The position numbers and the translations under genes were made by a program. The notes below the pieces were generated by a model. The model worked only from the letters and a program-made list of their open reading frames with translations. It made no database searches and was not told the DNA's origin. From NCBI GenBank assembly GCA_963693285.1, contig OY848924.1, positions 6,345,842 to 6,409,841 of the forward strand: 64,000 nt of DNA, given 5' to 3'. Positions 40,253 through 52,085 of the stretch are shown here, piece by piece. This DNA comes from Xestospongia muta (taxonomy: Eukaryota; Porifera; Demospongiae; Haplosclerida; Petrosiidae). The first letter of the stretch is position 1. Each line of letters begins with the position of its first letter.

Positions 40253-41905
40253 TAATCTCACAGAAATTTCTCTATGAAGCCATTTCAAATCAAACACATT
40301 ACTAATAATAATCATTGGCTGCCTAATTAGTCTTGTTCATGTGGTTGCTATATAAACTGTTGCAGACTTTGAACATAGTAATGGAATTCCTTTTGATTAT
40401 AATAAAAAATTAGTTATTGAAGGAGCATGTAGTAAAGGCAGCTGTAATTTAGCATTCAAGGTGTGGTCTAGGATTGGTGATTTGTAATGTTAACTTTGAA
40501 CGCCCATTCAAGTATATTTACTAATTTTAAAGTTATTTTGTTTGTATGAATAGATAAAAATCTACAAGCATAAAACAATCTATAAACCATAACAAATCTA
40601 TACATTTATATACAGTATATCTGATGCTCAAAATGTGCTATTCCATCTTTAAAAATGGTTCTAGTTGACCGGACATAGCATTTAAAACTTCCATTAGCTC
40701 TTTTTTCTCTTCTTTAGTAAGCTCTCTTTCTTTTTCTTGAGGCTCATGGTCATCAGTTTGAATGTTAGAATTGACTACACCTAATGGTAGTTGATCTATA
40801 AAATGTAATAAATGAATTGATGTATCTGTTTATGCTATAATATATTTATATACAGTTATACATCCATCTTAGCCTCCTTTTCTCATCCATCTATCCACAA
40901 TACACTACTGACCATTGCCACCACCATCTGCCACATAAACTTCACTTTGGTCATTTGAACTTGTCTGTTCCTCTAAGCCGTGGTATCCAGTATCAGATGA
41001 TCGTGGTCTTCTATTAACAACAGGAGAATCAGAAAAACAGCGTTTCACTAATGTTGCAGTAGGTACATTAAACTTTATATGTTCAATCTGTTCATTTACA
41101 CGACTTGACATATTTCGAAGTACTGAATGGCATGGCTGCAGTTGTGCTAAACGAATGACTTTTTGCAATATAATAGCAAGACTGTTGAGAAGTTCTATAT
41201 CAGTGTGCTCAAAAGTGGATATTGATTGAGCAACTTCTGCTAATATGTTAGACATAGGATTAGCATACTTGGTCTCAGAAGGAGCAGACGAATTTTCAGA
41301 TGTTGTACGTTTCATATAAATTGTCCCTGACTGACTTGACACTGTCACACTTGCTTCTCCATGAGATACCTGTCGTAGGACACGAATACATTGGATCTCT
41401 TTGCTGTTAGATATTGTGGAGAGTTGGGTCACATAGGTTCGTTCTTCTTGCTGTGATGTAGATACACCAGCTTGTACCTTTCGAGAATGATCACCTCTAT
41501 CAGGAGATTCTTCTTGTCTCTTTTGTTTCCATTTACAACAAGTTATTATAAGAATAATAATGAAGACAACGTTGACAGGCAATGATATCATCAAAAGTGT
41601 TGCTATAGTGATCGTGGCTATTCCTTGAGTTGAGTTAAAGTCCAGTGATGTCATGATCATAGAACATTCTAAAAATGAAGCGATCTTTTTAAATACAAAT
41701 CATAACACATTTCATGATTACTAGTTTATTAATTATGCACAATTTTCTTCTGTGTTTTCTTATTTTGTTTTTTTTTATTTTTATCATAAACACAATTAGT
41801 GTCACATTTGTTTTAAATACTTGTAATGTTTTGTTAAACATACAAAACAAACTTATTTGAAGCATAAACAAATTTTAAAAACAACTCTATTAATAAAACC
41901 AGATT
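40253..41905. repeat. Segmental duplication of 17190-18835 (R4 3' half)
   Basis: From CACAGAAATTTCTCTATGAAG through the last exon, the tail exon and about 240 bp of the preceding intron (ending near CATAAACAAATTTTAAAAA), the sequence follows R4 closely. This block supplied the tail of R8. Confidence 0.88.
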
Positions 41906-44002
41906 AAGTCATTATTTAGTATATAGACAAATGCACTACAAATTTAAATTGAAATGCGTTATCAAAGAGTTTGAATTGGAGCTTATATTCAAAGTTACTC
42001 TTTATAATATTATTTCTTTTTCCTTCCCCTTTAAAGTAGTAATTTGTTGTTTAGTTTAAGTATACTTAAAACCTATTATTAGAAATCATTAAATCAATGC
42101 TTAAAAATCATGAAAACTGTTCATATTATAGAGGTGTCTTGACTGTCTTCAACCATCAATGATGTTTATTTCAAATTAATGTACAGGATGGACATTAATT
42201 ATGTGAGTAAGTGGTATGAATTCCATGACTCAAAGTCTAAGGGTCCTAAGCATATATGGACCCTTTGATGCTAGAAGAAATGGATCCTTTGGTACTGGAA
42301 GAATTGTTTTCAACTTACAAGATCCATCGTTTGTAATTATTGTACAAGGATATGTATTAAATTCAGTTTATTTCAACATAACTGAACAGTATATGGAGGC
42401 AATAAAATGTAAATAAAAAATGTATCCTCAGTATTATATTACTATTGAAAATACATAATTAGATTGATTGTTCTAACTTTTCCATAATCATTTAGATAGT
42501 ATTCATGCCTTTTAACAACATATAAACTATTTTCATTACTAATTACTATGGAACTGCCATTTAATGTACTTGGGCAACAAATTATTTTTAGAAGGTCATG
42601 TGTGTGATATGTAGGAGTGTCCTGTTCTAAAAATTCCATGGTGATAGCCCTCACACATATATGGGATATAATTTGTGCCAAAATTAGAAGAAAGAATATT
42701 ATCATAAATATAGGCCTGTTTGCCCATGAAAGTTCTTATGCATGCGTTTATATATGTATATGGTTTGTGTGCCAAATCTTACTTGTGTTATTTACTTGAA
42801 ATAACCATCCTTCATGAGAATCACTTTGAGTATTATTATTAACATCTTCATTAGTAATGACTAGTTTTAATCTCTTGCTTTGTCCATTAAAGTTCAATTT
42901 CTGTGGTTGAAGACTCAAAACTCCAGTAGTTCCAGTTGTAGATAATCTCTCAACTCGTTTATCACTTGGTCTTAGTTGTTCGTTGTTTAAAAACCAAGTA
43001 AAGTTTAAATCACTTCCAGTAGCTGTGGAGGTGAAGTCTATTACTCCATTAGTTCCAGTTTGAGCTGAGACTTGTAAGATTGACGGAGAAGCTATAATTG
43101 AATGGGTAAAAAATAAATAATAAATACATTACTGATCTTATCCATCCATCTATCCATCCATCCATCCATCCATATATCTATCCATCCAATCATCCATTCA
43201 TCCATTAATACTCACTATATTCTATAACATAAAGACGAGTCACTTGACCAACAATACTAAAAGGACCACTAACTAGAGTTTGTGATCTCACTCGACATGT
43301 GTAAATTACTAAAACAAACAAACAATAAAATACTTCAATTATATTATATTATTCTCTTACATGAGTGTTCTGATACTTTCAAGTCTGTCAATGTCAAAGA
43401 ATAATCTGGATTATGAGGTTCAGTTCTCTCACCAATATCACCAGTTAGAGGATTTAGTGTTCTCCAGTTAACTGTGTACCCATTAAGAGCAGACACTCGT
43501 ACATGACAAGGGAGAGTAATGGATGTACCACCAACAACTCTTAATGATTGTATAGTAGCATTGTAGTCAGACTTATGTTCTGGATAAGCTGTAAAAGATA
43601 AATAATTATCTTGGAGTATATACTACTGACAGGAAAGGGAAGAAGAAGAGAGACATACTCACCATAAATTGATATAGGTTTTGATAAAACCACACCGTTA
43701 CCATAGCTACCACCACATGTAAACAGTCCTTCACATTCAGGAGATATAGTGAAGTTAAGTTTGCTTGTGGCAACACTCACTGAAGAATTGAAACACTCAT
43801 CACTTGTATTTAACACACCATTACGATAAAAAACAGCATTAGATACTGGATTTCCAGGTTCATCTGTACATTGTAGAGTGAATTGGTTAACAACTTTGTT
43901 AGTTATGGTCAGTGAGTATGGAGGTGTTTGACACTCAATGGAGGACACCTTTAGCAACAACAATAATGCAAACACAATCAAAGAAGAGTAATGACACTCC
44001 AT
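40638..44002 (-). CDS. R8: chimeric Ig-like receptor, R9-type ectodomain on R4-type tail (623 aa)
   Basis: Six phase-1 exons: 44002-43663, 43588-43361, 43308-43216, 43091-42783, 41668-40925 and 40795-40638 (624 codons with stop). Exons 1-4 match R9/R10/R12: signal peptide with [13 protein letters not shown], Ig1 (FYRNG, FTCGG), Ig2 split before YTC by a 52-nt intron, third domain FTWFLN and GWLFQV. Exons 5-6 match R4: transmembrane helix, [32 protein letters not shown] block, YVADGGG and the acidic [14 protein letters not shown] exon. The join lies in a 1114-bp intron. No R9-type tail exon was found in that intron, and the frame is open throughout. The exon 5 donor (GATG|GTGGTG) is weak, as in R7. 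Transcript evidence is needed to confirm the exon 4-5 splice. Confidence 0.8.
41906..42782. other. R8 intron 4 interior, chimera breakpoint zone
   Basis: Not homologous to R4 beyond ~41905, nor to the R9 intron. A plus-strand open stretch at 42216-42416 and a minus-strand one at 42442-42705 have no splice or domain support. The first shows weak similarity to 21169-21426 (see findings). Confidence 0.4.
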
Positions 44003-44056
44003 GGCAAATTTCAGGAGTTCTTAACTTCAATATACCAGCTGCTGGATATATTTAGG
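44003..44056 (-). promoter_or_regulatory. Conserved proximal upstream element of R8
   Basis: Directly before the ATG the minus strand reads CCTAAATATATCCAGCAGCT, then GGTATATTGAAGTTAAGAAC, then TCCTGA. The same element precedes R11 and R12 in their own orientation and is degraded before R9 and R10. It includes an E-box (CAGCTG) and a TATA-like ATATATCC. A core promoter/5' UTR role is inferred from conservation and position. Confidence 0.6.
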
Positions 44057-45260
44057 ACTCCTGGATATAGAAAAACTATTAGGTCTCAAACAATTATAGG
44101 AAAAGTTCAGTATGAGTTCAATAATCACAGGTCTATAGACAGCAACCAGTCTCTCTTTCTGTCTCTTTCTTTGTAGTATTAAGTGATTTCATAGAATGGG
44201 ATTATGAGTTAGAGAAATAGAAAACATATTCATGCTTGATGTTATTAAACAATAATTTTATAATTAAAAAATATTAATAGAAAATATATTCATGGATGAT
44301 GTTATTAAATAATAATTAATTAATTAAATAAATTCCATTGCATGACAAAGAAAATAATTAATTTTATATGTTATTTTATAGGAACATATTATTGAGGCCA
44401 TAAATATTATTATTTAGTGATCATAGAGGGTTTACGTTCGAAATCTCACGAGTGAAAATATGACATTTTACAATAAACATCACATTTTACCTAAGTAAAT
44501 TTGAAAGACAGGAATATATAATATTATGATAAAGTATGGCTTTAAGTTTACTGAGTTTTTATTGGTCTACTTTTGAATTGTTATGTACAGTTACCAAAGA
44601 ACAGGCACACCCACTACTGACCATTAACCCTTTTTATATATGAAATTAATTATTGTGGGCGTGCCCGTTAATACTAAAGGGTTAACTGGTCATAGTATTA
44701 TCCAACTACAGGTTCAATGGCAGACTACTATATTAATGTCTGTTTCCATGGAAACATATAATTTGTCATGTAGTAGACCTTTCCCAAATTCACTTCCATA
44801 TACTACACAGACTACATGTACATATATGTACATGTAGTCACATGACCTCATCTGATAACCACTACATTGGTCATCTGTTTATCCATCCATTCAATTATTG
44901 CTTTATCAACTATTGGAATGTACGATGACAACAATGAATTATTTAACAAAGAATTTAATATTCATACATTGATGACTTATTGTACTGAGGACACTATAGT
45001 TCCTGAATATAATACATCATAAAAGAAAGATTGTGTCATAGTTTAACACACCAATAGTCATTAGTCAGTTCCCCTGTTTATAATATCTTTGACTAATAAA
45101 ATCTGTCATAATAGATAATACATCAGCCTGTAACTTATTTTTAAAAACAATAGCAAAAATGAAAAAAAAAGCAAAAATGTAGAGCAGTAGTCAAGCAAAA
45201 TACTAAAAAACAAATGTACTACAATTATAAAAAAGTCCTTCCATATTTATTATAAGGTTA
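44057..45260. other. Intergenic between R8 and R9
   Basis: A second conserved upstream segment lies near 44085-44210 (TCTATAGACAGCAACCAGTC; GTAGTATTAAGTGATTTCAT); it also occurs before R9 and R10. A complex inverted repeat at 44600-44700 pairs GGCACACCCAC with GTGGGCGTGCC. No exon was recognised. Confidence 0.5.
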
Positions 45261-47840
45261 CTAACTACTGTTAGTTTTTAATTCTAAAAGTTCCATAAAT
45301 TTAACATGAGTTCCCGGAAGTTCAGATTTTAATAGTGTTGTCAACTGTTCATTGGGTTCGTTTCCTATAGTATCATACATTGGATTAGCTTGAGATTCAA
45401 GATATTGTGTGATCTCCTCTTTTGCTGTAGGTTGTGGTACATCATAATAAACAATACTCTTTGTCCTTGCAGCTGGTCTTGGTGATTTAGTAAGATTATG
45501 AATATTTACTGAACGACTACGAGAATCACAAACAACTCGAATTGGATCATTAGAGTGAACAGCTTGAGTGGGTGGTGAGGGTCTTACAGGAGCTGAGAGC
45601 TGATGGATAAGTTTTTGAATGCAATGTTGAATGTTCTTGTTAGTTTCTTCATGTTTACCAATTTGAATAAGTACTTCCATAATAGCCATATTAAATTTAT
45701 CTAAGTTACTTAGAGCTGACTTTTTAATAACCACATTACATGAGTTGTCTTCTATGTGTACAGAAAGTCTATTGTCAGTATCATTGACATCATCGACTTG
45801 AATGCTTGGTACTTCTCTTTTGTCTTTTTTATATTTATATACAGTAATGGTAGCTATGACAACAAGGATTAAGCAAATAATAAGGAGTAAACCAATGACA
45901 ATTGAATTTATAATAACAGCTGTCATTTGAGATTGTCCTTCAGTTGATGTAACTAATAACAAAATAAAATAAATACTAAATTTTATTAAACATAATATAT
46001 TCTTTATAACAATAGGTATTATAAATAGTTTTAAAGATGTTAACATTACAATATCTTTTGTTAAATTTGATATAATATAACACGTGGAGTAACTATAGAA
46101 TGTTATATTAGAAGATTTGAAATATGATCAGTTGTTGAAGTACTTGTAGTAGATAGTACAATATATATATATATATGTATGTATGTGATATGTACAATGT
46201 ACATATTTATATGAGAGTGTGTATATATATAATGTTAGAAGGTTTGAAATATGATCAGTTGTTATGTAGTAGATAGTACAATGTAATATAAATTGGCTGA
46301 TTTCTAGTGTGTGCTGTCAGTTAAAGTTATTTAATACATAGACAGTATATTTATATATGATAAATGCTAATAGATAGATATATAATATTACAGTATTAAC
46401 TTTAATCAACTAATTTATAGCTTACATCATTGGATTTATGTTAATTATAATTTGTTACTTTGTAATAGTATAACATACCTACCAACTAATCATTACAGTG
46501 AGTAATTCACATGTACTCTAGATTCCATAATAATTCATCCATGGATAGATACAAATTAGTTGTTATATGGAAATATATTTTAGCAGTTATTTTATTTATA
46601 TGTATGTATGATATATATAATGTATATAATTATGTATGTATGTATAGTATGGTTTGTATGCCAAATCTTACTTGTGTTATTTACTTGAAATAACCATCCT
46701 TCATGAGAATCACTCTGAGTATTATTATTAACATCTTCATTAGTGATAACTAAATTTAATCTCTTGCTTTGTCCATTAAAGTTCAGCTTCTGTGGTTGAA
46801 GACTCAAAACTCCAGTAGTTTCAGTTGTAGATAATCTCTCAACTCGTTCATCACTTGGTGTTAGTTGTTCATTGTTTAAAAACCAAGTGAAGTTCAAATC
46901 ACTTCCAGTAGCTGTGGAGGTGAAGTCTATAACTCCATCAGTTCCAGTTTGAGCTGAGACTTGTAAAATTGATGGAGAAGCTATAATTAAATGGGTAAGA
47001 AATAAATAATAAATACATTACTGATCTTATCCTTCCATCCATTCATCCATTTATACTCACTGTATTTTATAACATAAAGTCGAGTCTCTTGACCATCAAT
47101 ACTAGAAGGACCACTAACTAGAGTTTGTGATATCACTTGACATGTGTAAATTACTAAAACAAACAAATAATAAAATACTTCAATTATATTATGTGATTCT
47201 CTTACATGAGTGTTCTTCTACTTCTAAGTCTGTCAGTGTCAAAGAATAGTCTGGATTATGAGGTTCAGGTCTTACACCAATATTACTATTCAGAGGATTT
47301 AGTGTTCTCCAGTTAACTGTGTACCGACCAAGAGCAGATACTCGTACATGACAAGGGAGAGTAATGGATGTACCAGTAACAACTCTTAACGATTGACGAG
47401 TAGCATTGTAATCAGAAGTATGTTCTGGATAAGCTATAAAAAGATAAATAATCTTGGAGTATGCAATGACAGAAAAGGGAAGAGGAAAAACGTTACTCAC
47501 CATAGATTGGTATAGGTTTTGATAAAACAACGTCATTGTCATTTCTAGCACCACACATATAGTGTCCTTCACATTCAGGAGATATAGTAAACCGAAGTTT
47601 GTTTGTGTCAATACTAACTGAAAAATGAAAGCATTCATCAGTTATATTTAAGACACCATTACGATAAAACACAGCATTAGTTACTGTATTTCCAAATTCA
47701 TCCATACATTGTTGAGTGAGTTGGTTAACATCTCTATTAGTTGTGATCAGTGAGTATGGAGGTGTTTGACACTCAATGGAGGACACCTTTAGCAACAACA
47801 ATAAAGCAAACACAATCAAAGAAGAGTAATGACACTGCAT
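45261..47840 (-). CDS. R9: Ig-like type I receptor with ITIM-like tail (553 aa)
   Basis: Exons 47840-47501, 47433-47206, 47153-47061, 46980-46672 and 45952-45261, all phase 1, total 554 codons with stop. Ig1 has FYRNG, DEC, PEC and YMC. Ig2 (LPC, VNW) is split before YTC by a 52-nt intron. The third domain has FTWFLN and GWLFQV. The tail exon begins TSTEGQSQM and has a transmembrane helix (AVIINSIVIGLLLIICLILVVI). It then has a helical block LDKFNMAIMEVLIQIG, the tyrosine motif SIVYYDV (fits I-x-Y-x-x-V) and NPMYDTI, and ends LLKSELPGTHVKFMELLEL. R12 on the opposite strand is its closest relative, intron 4 included. An inhibitory SH2-phosphatase-type output is suggested only by the ITIM-like motif. 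Confidence 0.88.
46090..46690. repeat. Intron 4 block of R9, present inverted at 57110-57715 and again at 48600-49020
   Basis: The sequence containing TACAGTGAGTAATTCACATG, TCCATGGATAGATACAAATT and the (TGTA)n run is nearly identical in R9 and R10, and occurs as reverse complement in R12. This marks direct and inverted duplication of whole receptor genes, not only exons. Confidence 0.88.
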
Positions 47841-48397
47841 GACAAATCTCAGGAGTTCTTAGCTTCAATATACTAGCTCCTGAATATACAATTAACTGTT
47901 AGGTCTCAAACAATTATAGAAAGAGTTCAGTACGAGCTCAGTAATCACAGGTCTATAGACAGCAACCAGTCTCTCTCTCTGTCTCTTTGTAGTATTAAGT
48001 GATTTCATAGGATGAGATTACAAGTCATGAAAATTTAGAATATATTCATGAGTTGTTTTCAAACAATGCTTTTATTATTAAATAATTATATGTATGCAGC
48101 TGTAATCAATAAAGCAAAAACTTCCTTGCATAATAATTATTATTCTGTGGGAATGTATTCTTAATTTATCTGACAATGGGAGACCATATGTTATAATCTC
48201 ATAAGAGAATGCATAAGAGTTACCTTCAAGTTCACATAATTATGTAAATATGTGCGCGCATGTGTGTGAAATTTTAATAATGATGAGAACATAGTACTAT
48301 TGTTATTATATATATCAACTGGTTTGTAGAAATTATTACCATGAATACATTAAAATGCAAATTATGCGGTATAATGACTTTCTCAAACTTTCACTCC

Positions 48398-50194
48398 TTA
48401 AACTTTGACATCATCAAGTTGGACATACGGTGCTTCACTTTTGTCTTTCTTTGATTTGTATACAATGACAGTAGTTACAACAAGAAGGACTATGCAAATA
48501 ATAAGGAGTAAACAGATGCCAATTGAAAGTATAATAACAGATGTCATTTGAGATTGTCCTTCAGTTGGTGTAACTAATAACAAAATAAAATAAACACTAA
48601 TGTTTATTACACATAATATATTCTTTAATCAATTTACTGATTTCTAGTGTGTGCTGTCAGTTAAAGTTATTTAATACATAGACATTATATTTATATATGA
48701 TAAATGCTAATAGATAGATATATAATATTACAGTATTAACTTTAATCAACTAATTTATAGTTTACATCATTGGATTTATGTTAATTATAATTTGTTACTT
48801 TGTAATAGTATAACATACCTACCAACTAATCATTACAGTGAGTAATTCACATGTACTCTAGATTCCATAATAATCCATCCATGGATAGATACAAATTAGT
48901 TGTTATATGGAAATATATTTTAGCAGTTATTTTATTTATATGTATGTATGATATATATAATGTATATAATTATGTATGTATGTATTATGGTTTGTGTGCT
49001 AAATCTTACTTGTGTTATTTACTTGAAATAACCATCCTTCATAAGAATCACTCTGAGTATTATTATTAACATCTTTATTAGTGATGACTAGTTTCAATCT
49101 CTTGCTTTGTCCATTAAAGTTCAATTTCTGTGGTTGAAGACTCAAAACTCCAGTAGTTCCAGTTGTAGATAATCTCTCAACTCGTTCATCACTTGGTGTT
49201 AGTTGCTCATTGTTTAAAAACCAAGTAAAGCTTAAATCACTTCCAGTAGCTGTGGAGGTGAAGTCTATAACTCCATTAGTTCCAGTTTGAACTGAGACTT
49301 GTAAAATTGATGGAGAAGCTATAATTGAATGGGTAAGAAATAAATAATAAATAAATTACTGATCTTATGTTTATCCATCCATCCATCCATTCATCCATTT
49401 ATACTCACTGTATTCTTTAACATAAAGATGAGTCACTTGACCATCAATACTAAAAGGACCACTAACTAGAGTTTGTGATCTCACTCGACATGTGTAAATT
49501 ACTAAAACAAACAAACAATAAAATACTTCAATTATATTATATCATTCTCTTACATGAGTGTTCTGATACTTTCAAGTCTGTCAGTGTCAAAGAATAATCT
49601 GGATTATGAGGTTCAGTTCTCTCACCAATATCATCAGTTTGAGGATTTAGTGTTCTCCAGTTAACTGTGTACCCATTAAGAGCAGACACTCGTACATGAC
49701 AAGGGAGAGTAATGGATGTACCAGCAACAACTCTTAATGATTGTATAGTAGCATTGTAGTCAGAAGTATGGTCTGGATTAGTCTGTAAAAGATAAATAAT
49801 TATCTTGGAGTATATACTACTGACAGGAAAGGGAAGAGGAAGAAAGTATACTCACCATAAATTTATAGAGATTTTGATAAAGTCACATTGTTACCATAGC
49901 TACTACCACATGTAAACAATCCTTCATATCAGGAGATATAGTGAAGTTAAGATTGTTTGTGTCAACACTCACTAAAGAATTGAAACATTCATCACTTGTA
50001 TTTAAGACACCATTACGATAAAACACAGCATTAGTTACTGCATTTCCAAATTCATCCATATATTGTAGAGTGATTTGGTTAACATCTCTATTAGTAATGG
50101 TCAGTGAGTATGGAGGTGTTTGACACTCAATGGAGGACACCTTTAGCAACAACAATAATGCAAACACAATCAAAGAAGAGTAACGACACTGCAT
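48398..50194 (-). pseudogene. R10: broken Ig-like receptor, frameshifted Ig1 and truncated tail
   Basis: Exons correspond to 50194-49856, 49782-49554, 49501-49409, 49318-49010 and 48573-48398. Compared with R8, R9, R11 and R12, exon 1 lacks one base at the PEC cysteine (CCTGATATGAAGG instead of CCTGAATGTGAAGG). This shifts the frame and gives a TGA before the exon end. Exon 2 has one extra base right after its acceptor (ACTAATCC for CTTATCC), so total frame is restored downstream. Exons 2-5 are otherwise clean: LPC, YTC, FTWFLN and a transmembrane helix following TPTEGQSQM. The tail stops after VQLDDVKV, lacking the helical and tyrosine motifs of R9, and the following DNA is unrelated. It is probably a pseudogene. 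A sequencing error in exon 1 would leave a tail-less receptor instead. Confidence 0.8.
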
Positions 50195-52030
50195 GACAAA
50201 TCTCAGGAGTTCTTAACTTCAATATACTAGCTCCTGAATATAGAATTAACTATTAGATCTCAAACAATTATAGGAAGAGTTCAGTACGAGCTCAGGAATC
50301 ACAGGTCTATAGACAGCAACCAGCCTCTCTCTTTGTCTCTTTGTAGTATTAAGTGATTTCATAGGATGAGATTACAAGTCAGGAAATATAAGATTTATTT
50401 ATGAGAGGATGTTAACAAACAATGCTTCTATTATTTTAAATTATATAAATGCAGCTGTAATCAATAAACAAAAAACTTCCTTATATGATAATTATTATTC
50501 TGTGGGAATGTATTATTAATTTATCTGACAATGGGAGACCATATGTTATAATCTCATAAAAGAATGCATAAGAGTTACCTTTAATTTCGCACTATTTGTG
50601 TGTGTGACAAATTTTAATAAAGACAAGAACACAATAGTATTGTTACTATATCAACTGGTTTGTAGAAAGTGTTACTATAGATACATTAACATGCATTGTG
50701 ATATAATGGGTCTTTCCCAAACTTTCCTTCCCATACATCAAGACAGACTTCATGTACATATATGTACATGTACCCTACATACCACTCATGAATATTATTA
50801 AGTGTTATTTCAACCATGCAATATGCAATAGCAGGATTATCTCGTTATTTTAAAGTTATGCCCATACATGGACATACACTGTATCGTCACATGATGACAT
50901 AGTAATTTATAGGCTTCTGTTTTACTAAAAATAGTAACGTATTCAATTTTTGTGATGTTCACAGAATTACCTAAATAATGATGATTTCATGGAAGGATTT
51001 TTATAGGGTATTGTATCAGTTCTTTGGTATGATTCAGTTTATCCATCTATCTATCCATCCATTCATCCATTATGAAACAGCAGCTTATTGTCAATATTTG
51101 TTAATACATTCCATAAATCAAACATTAAGATTTCATTTGTTAAACCAAATGATACAGGTCATGTACAAGACCCTTAAATTATCAAGAAACATGTACAGGA
51201 ACCAAAGTTAATTTTTGATATTTTTGTCAGTGTCTCAGAATCATTGAAGATACTGACATGTTATAATAACATATATCAAATGGAAGGTGCTTAAATTGAA
51301 TTTTACTGAGTTTTCCAACAATTAGATTAACACTAAAGCTTTTACTTTTACTTATGTGTTGTGTGTCTTTTCATAGTCACTCCAAAATGTCGTTGTATAT
51401 ATAATTATAGAATCACTGAAAAACATATAAGTTGAAATTATATCAATATATCAATAGTATATTATACTATAATAACTATATTTAACTGTTGGAATGTGTG
51501 ATTGGCAATAATAAAGTTAGTAAGGAATACATTGAGATTATCCTACCCTCAGCACACCTGTGTAGGATATATTATCAGAGAGAAGAGAACTGACCATACC
51601 CACACTGGTAATGTCATTTCACTCAAGGACATTAATCCATTAACTTGACAGACACATCGACTCTCCCCCCTACATTGACTACAGTGACCACTACAGTGAC
51701 CACTACAGTGACCACTACAGTGACCACTACAGTGACCACTACAGTACATCAGAGAGAGGAAAATATTAACTCATTAATATAATACATTATGAAGAAATTA
51801 ACTTTGTTTCTGTAGTATGTCAAAGTTTAACATATCAGCCTTATCAGGAATTCTCTAACCAACACAACTGCTAAAACCACAGACCATTACTATGGTTATC
51901 TTATGAGCATACTTTAGAATTCCAATCTCATCTTATAAAATAATAATAGTACAAAGAGAGAGAGAGACAGAGCAGGATTGTCTGCTGTCTAAGGACCTTT
52001 CATTCTAGAACTCTTTCAATAATTGTGTGA
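50195..52030. other. Intergenic between divergent R10 and R11
   Basis: Contains the R10 upstream region (50195-50380), then sequence at 50600-51630 that is copied in direct orientation at 54170-55335 downstream of R11. No exon was recognised. A 12-bp tandem repeat at 51676-51745 is listed separately. Confidence 0.5.
51676..51745. repeat. Six tandem copies of a 12-bp unit CACTACAGTGAC
   Basis: Uninterrupted dodecamer array between R10 and R11. The unit contains the near-palindrome CACTACAGTG. The reading frame through it is a by-product of the 12-bp period. The copy of this intergenic block at 55000-55335 lacks the array. Confidence 0.93.
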
Positions 52031-52085
52031 TCCTAAATATATCCAGCAGCTGGTATATTGAAGATAAGAACTCCTGAGATTTGTC
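52031..52085 (+). promoter_or_regulatory. Conserved proximal upstream element of R11
   Basis: TCCTAAATATATCCAGCAGC, then TGGTATATTGAAGATAAGAA, then CTCCTGAGATTTGTC directly before the ATG. It has the same E-box and TATA-like core as R8 and R12. The role is inferred. Confidence 0.6.

Noticed and set aside
42442..42705. Minus-strand frame in R8 intron 4 as an extra receptor exon
   Set aside because: It lacks an acceptor-donor pair in phase 1, has no transmembrane or Ig pattern, and has no counterpart in other receptors.
51549..51749. Minus-strand frame with C-S-G-H repeats, cysteine-rich in appearance
   Set aside because: It is produced by the 12-bp CACTACAGTGAC array; the equivalent block downstream of R11 lacks the array and has no frame.
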